Below are positions 57,103-64,000 of a DNA stretch of 64,000 bases, in pieces. Under the pieces are notes generated by a model. That model made no database searches. It saw nothing but the letters and a program-made list of their open reading frames with translations, and was not told the DNA's origin. The number at the start of each line of letters is the position of its first letter. Positions within the stretch are counted from its first letter, which is position 1. This DNA is from Allodiplogaster sudhausi (lineage: Eukaryota > Nematoda > Chromadorea > Rhabditida > Diplogasteridae): positions 389,501-453,500 of the forward strand of contig CALZFC010000104.1 of the NCBI GenBank assembly GCA_945643635.1, given 5' to 3'. Both the position numbers and the translations under genes were made by a program.

Positions 57103-60100
57103 ATGGGCACGAACTCCGAGTACACTTCTGAGGAAGGTGAGTTGGCTATGTCTTTCTCCATTCATTCATACACACTCCTACGTGCAAATTAACTCATGCC
57201 ATGTGATCAAAAGAACATTTCCAATGCTTCACGCTTGGACTGAATACACACACGAACATGGAAGGGTCTTCGAACAAGCGCAGAGCGATGACGATGGAGA
57301 GAAGGCGAAAGAGAGAGCGAGAGTCGACTGCTCTCCTTAGTCATCGCTGTAACGAGACATCTCCATGTGGGACATTCTTATGATCATGCGAGTCTCATCA
57401 TTTCTCTCTTCTGGTGCAACTGACGAATTGATGAAACGAAGTAGGCAGTTGTTGTAATTTCAATTAACTCAGCCCCGAGGAAAACTTTAAAACTAGGCAC
57501 ATGAGAGAGGAAAAAGAATTCTAGGGATATGCAATAAATGGAGAGATCCGTTCCAACAATACTGAGTTCATCGTTTGTCTTTGTTCACGTGACTTTCACT
57601 GAAGTTCTCAAGCACTTCCAATGAGCAGTTGGAAAAGTGCTGATTGTGAGAACTTAAGTGTATTCATCATTAAATGAAGAGGAAAGCAGATTTCCCCGAG
57701 GTATTCCTTGCCATTTCACAAAGCTTACTTCCTCGATGGCGGATGGTTCCGCGATTTCTCCCGATCTTCAAGGGTCCTGTCGTCTTTTTTAAAGATTCCC
57801 TAGGCCTCCTTCACACTAAATTCATGAGACTGTAAAACATTTTTAAAATTGTGATCACGATATGAAACAAAATAAAGTGTTGTTATATTGTTTAAATGTT
57901 TTTTTAATGATTTTTTTTAAATGTAAACGGGCTACAGTTTGCTGGCAAAAAGCTATAATTTGACCCTTTTTGTTGTTGTTCTGTTTCTACTACAGCCTAG
58001 TGGAGAAATGCGCATCGAATCCGTTGTCTGAGCGAAGGTTCCGTGTCAACCTTTCATTCGTTAAAGAAGAAAAAGGCTTCCCAAATATTCATATTTTAAC
58101 CTTCAACTAGTTTCTCTCCTTTTCAGGTCCCTCAACGACCCGCTGGACGAGCAGACAACTCTCGAATATTTTACTCGACAAGACTTTTCCGCCAATCGAT
58201 ACTCTCTCCCAAATCGTATCAACAAATTCACTCTGGTGCGATTTCGGGTTTTTATTCGGCTATCGGCATGCGGATTCTAATGATTCCCCTGCCCTTTCGA
58301 CTAATCAATTCACAAGGGCGCCAAATTTCAATATGCAAATCAGCTAGAGATTAGTGCATTTCAGCATCATTATGGCTCGAAAGATCAGTGCAAGATCATT
58401 ATGCTTACAACAATAACAGGAACTTTTTAACAGACAAAGAAGGATGTAAAGAGGAGCAGTGCATTTGGATAATTGAGAATGTTGAAATTGAAATGCTGTG
58501 GAGCATCTTTAATAGGTCACGGCCTTCCTGCGAGTCGTATACGAGAAGATCCATCGGCAGTCGACCCAGAAGGCCTGTCTCAACGCGCTCCTAGTCCTGC
58601 TCTACACATACAACGCCCATGAATTCCCAGACGACATCCACTACCACCCTGTGAGAAAGAAATATTATTTAAAAAATTTCAAATTCTTATTTAAAAAGTT
58701 CTTTTAAAGATAATAATCATATCATAAACTAAATGGATTCTTAAATTAATAATTTTCTGATAGAAATCGTCTCCATTTCAGCACTTCTTCTGGCCGCAGC
58801 TGGCGTGCCTGTTTAAGACTGAAAACGAAGAGAATGACTGGCCAGTCATGGACCGTCTCTGCCCAGCAATCGTCTTTCAAGGAAGGGACCGCGCAAGCTA
58901 TCCAGAGACGGACTGCAGCGAATGCATTGTCAGATGGAGCAGCTAGAGGAGGGAAATAAAAGGGATGGAGGAGGAAAGAGCGTCGGCGAAGTGCGGGAGA
59001 GTGCATAAGCAGTAAAATAAATATTAATTATAATTATCTCCATTAAATGGAAAATTTAAAATATATCCTTAAAGACTTCCTCATTCCATCTGCCTCTCCT
59101 GGATACCTTCTGTCCCTCTCTACTCCGCCGCTTCTCGAACCTAGCCGAGTCGCCTTTCCAGGACATGAATGAGCTGGAAGCGTCATTCAAGCTGCTCACC
59201 ATGCACCTTCAATTCATCGGAGACCACAAAGAGGAAAAGGCTGTGAAAGGAACAGGAAATTTGAAATGTATTTGGATTTCTTGAGGTGGAGGAAATTGGA
59301 AAGGTCAAAAGAAAGCGGATTCCATCCATTCTAGTCATTCTTCTCTTCCAGCTCGCTCGAGACCTCTGGCTGGCCAGTCGGCCGCTCTTCTCAGAAGTCC
59401 ACTTTAAGAGTGCCTCGGTGATGGGAGCCTTCTTCCGTTTTGCCACCAAACAGGTTCGTTCATGGATGATCTCTCTCTCTCTCTCTCGTTCTCTCTCTCT
59501 CTCTCTCTATCTTTCCCTCTCTATGTCTCTCTCACTCTCATTCTCTCTCTACTTCTAGAATGCCTTCTCGAACTATTTCGCCGAGTCACTGCTCTCTGAC
59601 CAACAGTCCCGCATCTTCATTATCAATGTCATCCAGGACAAGAATGACTGCATCGCCGGGTTTTTTTGTTGTTGAAATAAATCTTCGCTTCCCTACTCGT
59701 GATGGGTGAAAAGGAGAAACAGAATGTATTCTATTGCAGCTCTTTGGTTGGTCCTCTTTGGAGCCTTCTGCAAGGCCATCTAGGCCGAGTCTTCTTCATC
59801 AAACACGGATGCCCGTTCCTTCTCCTCGACGCCGTCCGCAAGCGACTCCTGCAGGGCCGTCTCCATTGGCCGGGAAGCCATGTAAACTCCTCCTACTCCC
59901 TCCATAGCACCGCCCACTCATACCGTCGCTCCGCCCATTACAGCGAATTCCAACTGCTTCCCATTTATATCTAAGACTATAACTCATACTTCTGTCGCTT
60001 TGCTGGTAACGCAATCAATTGGACACAGTGCATCGAAGCCATTCAGGGGTTTACTTGCATCTGCAACTTCGAGTTCTGCCGCAACATGCTCAAATACTGC

Positions 60101-61677
60101 TCTGATATTGTCGTGATTCTCGCCAGGACCGATGCTCTCATCCAATTCGTCGAGGTTCATTCGTCAATATTATATTCAACATGTATATTCCAAGGGGCAC
60201 AGTTAGACTTTCGTAATCTTGACAGTCTGCGTGTAGGAGGAAATGCTGCCTGGCCTCAACGACGCGACCATCCACCGCTTCTAGCGAATGGCCGAACTGC
60301 CTTGCTGTTTGGACGCTGACGTTGTCGCGGCATTCCAACTTATCCACTTCCACTTTAGCATCTCGCAAGACGACAATTACGAGAGGGTTAGCGTTGCAAA
60401 GAAAAACTAGTTTAAAAAAAGTAATAGATTATTTCAATAAACACATGCAATTATGACTCTAATAATTAGTGAACTAAATAAAAGCATGAACAGGTAAGCA
60501 GCGCCGTCCGCAGCGGAATCTACAGTTGCATGGAGTCGCCATCGCCGCGCGCTGGGAAGCAACTTCTGGCACCCATGTCGCTTATCAAATACGCCGCAAT
60601 TAGGGTAAACTATTGGGTTACTTTTGTTACCCACAGAACCGAAAGATATGAGCTTAACAGTGGAGATAAGAGAGTTGCAACCTTCCAGGCTTCCAACGGA
60701 GATCGCTTGCCCCGTCACCTTCTGGAAGCCGTTCTCTCGGATGCGAAGATCACTCTCTTCTTCTCCGAGGCGCTCTTCCGCGAGCGTTTTTGCGGCATGC
60801 GTTCACTTCTTGTTTATTCGTAGAAGTTTTCGACCATTCTGGAATCAATTAGTGCTGATGGCACTGAAGCAAATTAGAGTACCTTTTGCAACACAATAAA
60901 ACCGCTTCACCGTGCAAGCACCCCTTAGTTTCGGACCTAATTTTCTCTGTTTATTTAGTTTCATCGCGAGCAATTTCTCGGACGCCTTCATCGATTCATG
61001 GGCCAAGATATTCTTCATCCGCCAGAACTCATACATGGCTCTTGTCGATGGCGCGGTCAAGTGCATCCGGAAAGTCACCAAGAATGGATTGTCGGTGTGT
61101 GTGTTCGTTGTGTGCCACCGTAGTCCATCGACTACCGTAGTCTTCACTTACGGTAGTACAATTTTAATCTTGATTAATTTGAACGTTCAGTCGTCGTTGG
61201 ACGCGTGTGCCTGCGAGGTGGCCAATATGGAGTCTTGCCCGTGTCTCATTTTCAACTGCGTGAATATTCTCCACCGTTTCTTGACTCCCGCCACTTTCGG
61301 CGAAATCTGCGACGTCAGTCTTCTTCTACCCCCCCCCCCCCCCTCATTTCTTAAACAGATCTAGCCGCAAAGTCTCCACGACGAGGCCAAACAGCTTAAA
61401 AATTGTGCGCAAAAATATATATAGTGTAAAAGGAGTGGCAAATGATTGCAAAGACAATATCCAATCGTCTCCCCATTCACGGTCATTGCAGCATGGGGAC
61501 CTGACGGAGGTCGTTCGCGCGGCAGCTTCCGTTTCCGACTCACCATCTAATCAGGTGGCGGACTTCTTCAAGCGTCTGCTGGAGGAGGGGGAACGCCAAG
61601 GAAGACTGGAAGAGCCGCTCGGCAACGGCTCGTCTTCTCTGATTTGTTTATACAACTAAAGAAGCAGAAAAAAAGAG

Positions 61678-61728
<51 letters not shown>

Positions 61729-61975
61729 TTGAACGAGTCTTAGAGTCCCTCCTATCACCAGATAATGACTCTTTTTTGAAGGAGTTCTCTTGGCTCTGCT
61801 GGAGGTGCTCCGTCAATCCTCAGTCTCGATTTGCCGCACTCTGCTGAGTGGCATCTTCCAGAAGTTCCCCGGCTGGGCTTCCAAGATTGCCAGCATCTAC
61901 GACCCTTCCTCCGAGTTCCACCAACTCGCCATTTCCTACGCGTACGGGACCTTACGCTCTTCCTCCCTCGTCTGA
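57103..61975 (+). CDS. Large alpha-helical protein, family not recognised
   Basis: ATG at 57103 opens MGTNSEYTSEE, followed by a perfect GTGAGT donor; MG at the start would allow N-myristoylation. It joins in phase to EKCASNPLSER (near 57996) and SLNDPLDEQTTLEYFTRQDF (58130). Further exons encode Leu-rich helical sequence: TAFLRVVYEKIHRQSTQKAC and LNALLVLLYTYNAHEFPDDI (58517-58650), FFWPQLACLFKTENEENDWP (58782), NELEASFKLLTMHLQFIGDH (near 59170), SASVMGAFFRFATKQ and NAFSNYFAESLLSDQQSRIF (59415-59640), CIEAIQGFTCICNFEFCRNM (60030-60150), RMAELPCCLDADVVAAFQLI (near 60290), HLLEAVLSDAKITLFFSEAL (60700), ASNFSDAFIDSWAKIFFIRQ (60960), CLIFNCVNILHRFLTPATFG (61240) and a last exon ending LRSSSLV-stop. 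It resembles HEAT/ARM-type repeat proteins by composition only. In-frame stops near 58945, 59780, 59973 and 60291 need introns placed around them or mark decay. Confidence 0.5.
59470..59555. repeat. CT tract in intron
   Basis: A CT-rich tract runs to the acceptor of the exon NAFSNYFAES. It is pyrimidine-rich on the sense strand. Confidence 0.9.
61321..61345. repeat. Poly-C run in intron
   Basis: A run of about 14 C lies near 61330 in an intron just downstream of the donor GTCAGT. Similar G/C homopolymers occur at 48000, 38770 and in the TTAA element. Confidence 0.8.
61669..61725. repeat. GA tract in last intron
   Basis: A GAGA tract lies in the last intron of the 57.1-kb gene. It is purine-rich on the sense strand, an exception to the usual orientation in this window. 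Confidence 0.9.
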
Positions 61976-62400
61976 ATACTCTATTTATGAATCCTGGTTC
62001 CCTGAGGCCTGGAAACTTTGATCTAAGACTACAATCAAGATAAAAAAAATTGCTAAAAAAGAGTATGTAAAGTTCTTATTCTAAAACATCATTTTAAGTG
62101 CGACTCCGCTGAAGAAGTCGCTCTTCTTCGACCATCGCATCGCTCCTGGAGAATAAAAGAGAAGAGAAGACGGACAGTGCAGGAACATCCATTCTCCCAC
62201 CCCCACCCCTCTCATTACCAAGATAAATTTTGAAGAGTAACAATGGCATCTCGATGACTGCGTGACATGGAACAGGATTCAACACCTTTAGCGGTGGATT
62301 CTCAGGAAACAACCTAAGAATCTGGTTAAGTAAATTGGAGTCAGATAAATCGAATCTCGGCGGAATCGATGAAACAACAGAAGTTTTTATATATGTGTTC

Positions 62401-62436
<36 letters not shown>

Positions 62437-62460
62437 TTATATGTGTGTGTGTATGTATAT
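62401..62460. repeat. (TA)n/(TG)n microsatellite
   Basis: An AT-alternating tract with TGTGTG interruptions lies directly upstream of the MATH-like exon. Confidence 0.9.
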
Positions 62461-62472
62461 AGCTTTGTTCAG

Positions 62473-62609
62473 GATGCGCTAAAGTTCCCGCCTAAATTTT
62501 TCGAAGTCAAATACAACGACATCCTCAATCCGAAATACTCACGCTTCTTGCACGAGGATGGCGTCATCATCAAGGCGGCTGTAACAGTCACGAAAGTAGT
62601 TGGCGCACA
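62473..62609 (+). CDS. Single MATH-domain-like exon
   Basis: Acceptor GTTCAG and donor GTATGT bound an open exon reading DALKFPPKFFEVKYNDILNP then KYSRFLHEDGVIIKAAVTVT. The pattern KF....Y.DIL.P.....L.EDGVII.A.VTV resembles the C-terminal beta strands of MATH (TRAF-like) domains, a family heavily expanded in nematodes. No companion exons were found on either side, and (TA)n repeats border it. It may be one exon of a gene I could not complete, or a relic. Confidence 0.3.
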
Positions 62610-62678
62610 GTATGTTTCTTTTTTCTGCTTTTTCTTTTTTACCAGTATTTTAATTGTTTATATTTTAAGGGAAAAAAC

Positions 62679-62792
<114 letters not shown>

Positions 62793-62983
62793 TGTTTAGT
62801 TGCTCGCTGCACGCGCAACTAAACAACTGCATTACTATAAAAAAAGAACCTTCTCGCAGCAGTTTTTATGATTAATGTTTCCTATGGTAGAAACTTTCTA
62901 ATGTTTTACTGTTCTTGATTGGTAGGGCAATTATTGCAGAAAAATTTGACATATTGTATTTTAGCACCTAGAGTGAATAACTC

Positions 62984-63743
62984 TCATTTGTGTTGTGTCG
63001 AGGGAGTGGCTGTCATTGTTAGCGTGACTCTGGAAGCGGAGGATGGCCTGAGGGGACGACCCTTTGAATGAGCGGGCCCGGAGGAGACTGACGAATCTCC
63101 GCACATGGGGAGTATCCTCATCCTCCTGCCCCCTTTCCTTCTCGCCCCCAGGCAGAAATCAAAGGATGAGAGCAGAAGACGGCGAGTGGCGGGAGAAAAG
63201 CAGAGAAGAGCGAAGGACATGCTGTAGGTGCAGAGGAAGCCAGCGATACCCTCCTTAAAACTCATGAATTAGTATTCTTTAAATAAATTTCACTCTAGAG
63301 AATGTCTTTAAAGGAAGAGAATCACCGAAAACTTAAATGAATACCGATTCTGTTATACACTCTCATATTCTCATGCAACGGGTTTATACGAGCAAGCGAG
63401 GACTAGAGTGCCTAATCCCAGGGCAAATACGCAAAACCTGAATTAATTTCTCTTCCGTGTCGTCCTCCTTTAATTGCGCTGTATTTGATTGAAAAATTGA
63501 TATTAACGAAACTAGAAAATCGCACTCTGAACATTTGTTCAATTGTTTGCCACACTAAAATGAAGAAGAGTCCACCTGATCAGCGAGAGTGTGATCGACT
63601 GCGTCGTTCTCGAATGTCTGCGCCAGAAAGCGCGCCAGTCTGAGCAGCACCTGGAGGGCGCTCACGACAGCGTTGACGCAGTTGAAGAGCAGCAGTCGGT
63701 ACTCCATCGACAGAGAGGCGCGCTCGTGGTGTCCCGAATTCTT
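62984..63743 (-). CDS. Serpentine chemoreceptor-like protein, copy 2 (3' exons only)
   Basis: Two minus-strand exons match the last two of the 55.2-57.0 kb receptor. The first (63743-63585) contains EYRLLLFNCVNAVVSALQVL, identical over 20 residues to copy 1. The second (63258-62984) starts EGIAGFLCTYSMSFALLCFS and shares SPATR.LL.S with copy 1 before the tails diverge; this copy ends TPSTQHK-stop. Intron position is the same. Upstream exons would lie mostly beyond 64000; I see none convincing in 63744-64000. The two copies are a local duplication flanking the 57.1-kb gene. Confidence 0.6.
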
Positions 63744-64000
63744 CTGCAACAGTCACGTACACATTTATGCTGCACATTTTCTGTTTGCTCAATTGCAAAT
63801 GTTATGTATGTATATACATAGCACAATAATGAGGGCCTTCTACACGAAGTTCCATGAACATGCTGACTATGCTCGCTAATGCATCAGTGAAAAAAAGAAG
63901 AAGGAAGAAAATGTCTCCACTTGTTGCCTTTGTGCTCCTTTTACTCTCAAAATTATGAACTAAAAATATGTTCAAGCAATCTCTAATTATGGTTCCTTAA
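63744..64000. other. Window end, probable receptor intron
   Basis: AT-rich sequence upstream, in the minus-strand sense, of the TM6 exon of receptor copy 2. It is probably intron. No exon equivalent to TM5 is visible. Confidence 0.4.

Noticed and set aside
59700..60365. Reassigned stop codons (TAG/TAA read as Gln)
   Set aside because: The other genes of the window end normally at TAA, TAG or TGA, and each odd stop here can be placed in a possible intron.
57103..61975. Identity as exportin, dymeclin, NCKAP1 or CYFIP homologue
   Set aside because: Short word similarities exist to each, but the order of motifs fits none of them, so I left the family open.

Overview
This window is animal nuclear DNA, most likely from a nematode. 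Genes are split into many short exons, introns are mostly tens to a few hundred bases with GT..TTTCAG borders, and no bacterial gene structure is present. Nematode origin is suggested by two serpentine chemoreceptor-like genes, an MNX/ceh-12-type homeodomain and a septin that resembles UNC-59. The exact group cannot be fixed from the sequence; the high exon density and many CT/GA microsatellites argue against a compact Caenorhabditis-style locus. Coordinates were assembled by hand from reading frames, splice signals and recalled family sequences, so exon ends may be off by a few codons.

Layout. 0.35-7.9 kb: CC2D1/Lgd (+), 28 small exons. 9.0-12.0 kb: mitochondrial BCKDH E1-beta (-). 13.2-15.1 kb: PDCD5 (+). 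15.1-18.7 kb: microsatellites and a 1.1-kb fold-back element inserted at TA. 18.8-20.2 kb: a small unrecognised basic protein (+). 20.7-22.2 kb: MNX-type homeobox gene (+). 24.3-30.3 kb: glutamate-cysteine ligase catalytic subunit (-), with a second fold-back element in one intron. 31.5-35.9 kb: SLC17-like MFS transporter (-), with a probable GC-AG intron. 36-38.6 kb: weak ORFs, including a possibly frameshifted small gene. 39.0 kb: tRNA-Pro(CGG). 39.5-42.3 kb: NSA2 ribosome-biogenesis factor (-). 42.4-44.5 kb: two more inverted-repeat elements side by side, the second carrying an intron-containing gene that I cannot assign. 45.7-50.9 kb: septin (+). 52.4-54.0 kb: single-pass membrane/Lys-Glu-rich protein (-). 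55.2-57.0 kb: serpentine receptor (-). 57.1-62.0 kb: large unrecognised protein (+), starting 97 bp from the receptor gene. 62.5 kb: one MATH-like exon. 63.0-63.7 kb: paralogous receptor (-), incomplete.

The genes do not form one pathway: most are housekeeping genes (BCAA catabolism, glutathione synthesis, 60S ribosome assembly, ESCRT-linked trafficking, septin cytoskeleton) beside one developmental regulator and two sensory receptors. The most unusual content is the set of four unrelated long-inverted-repeat elements. The one at 43137-44517 has nearly identical arms built of ATTCACCC units around a spliced, unrecognised gene, and is the best candidate for an undescribed mobile element family.
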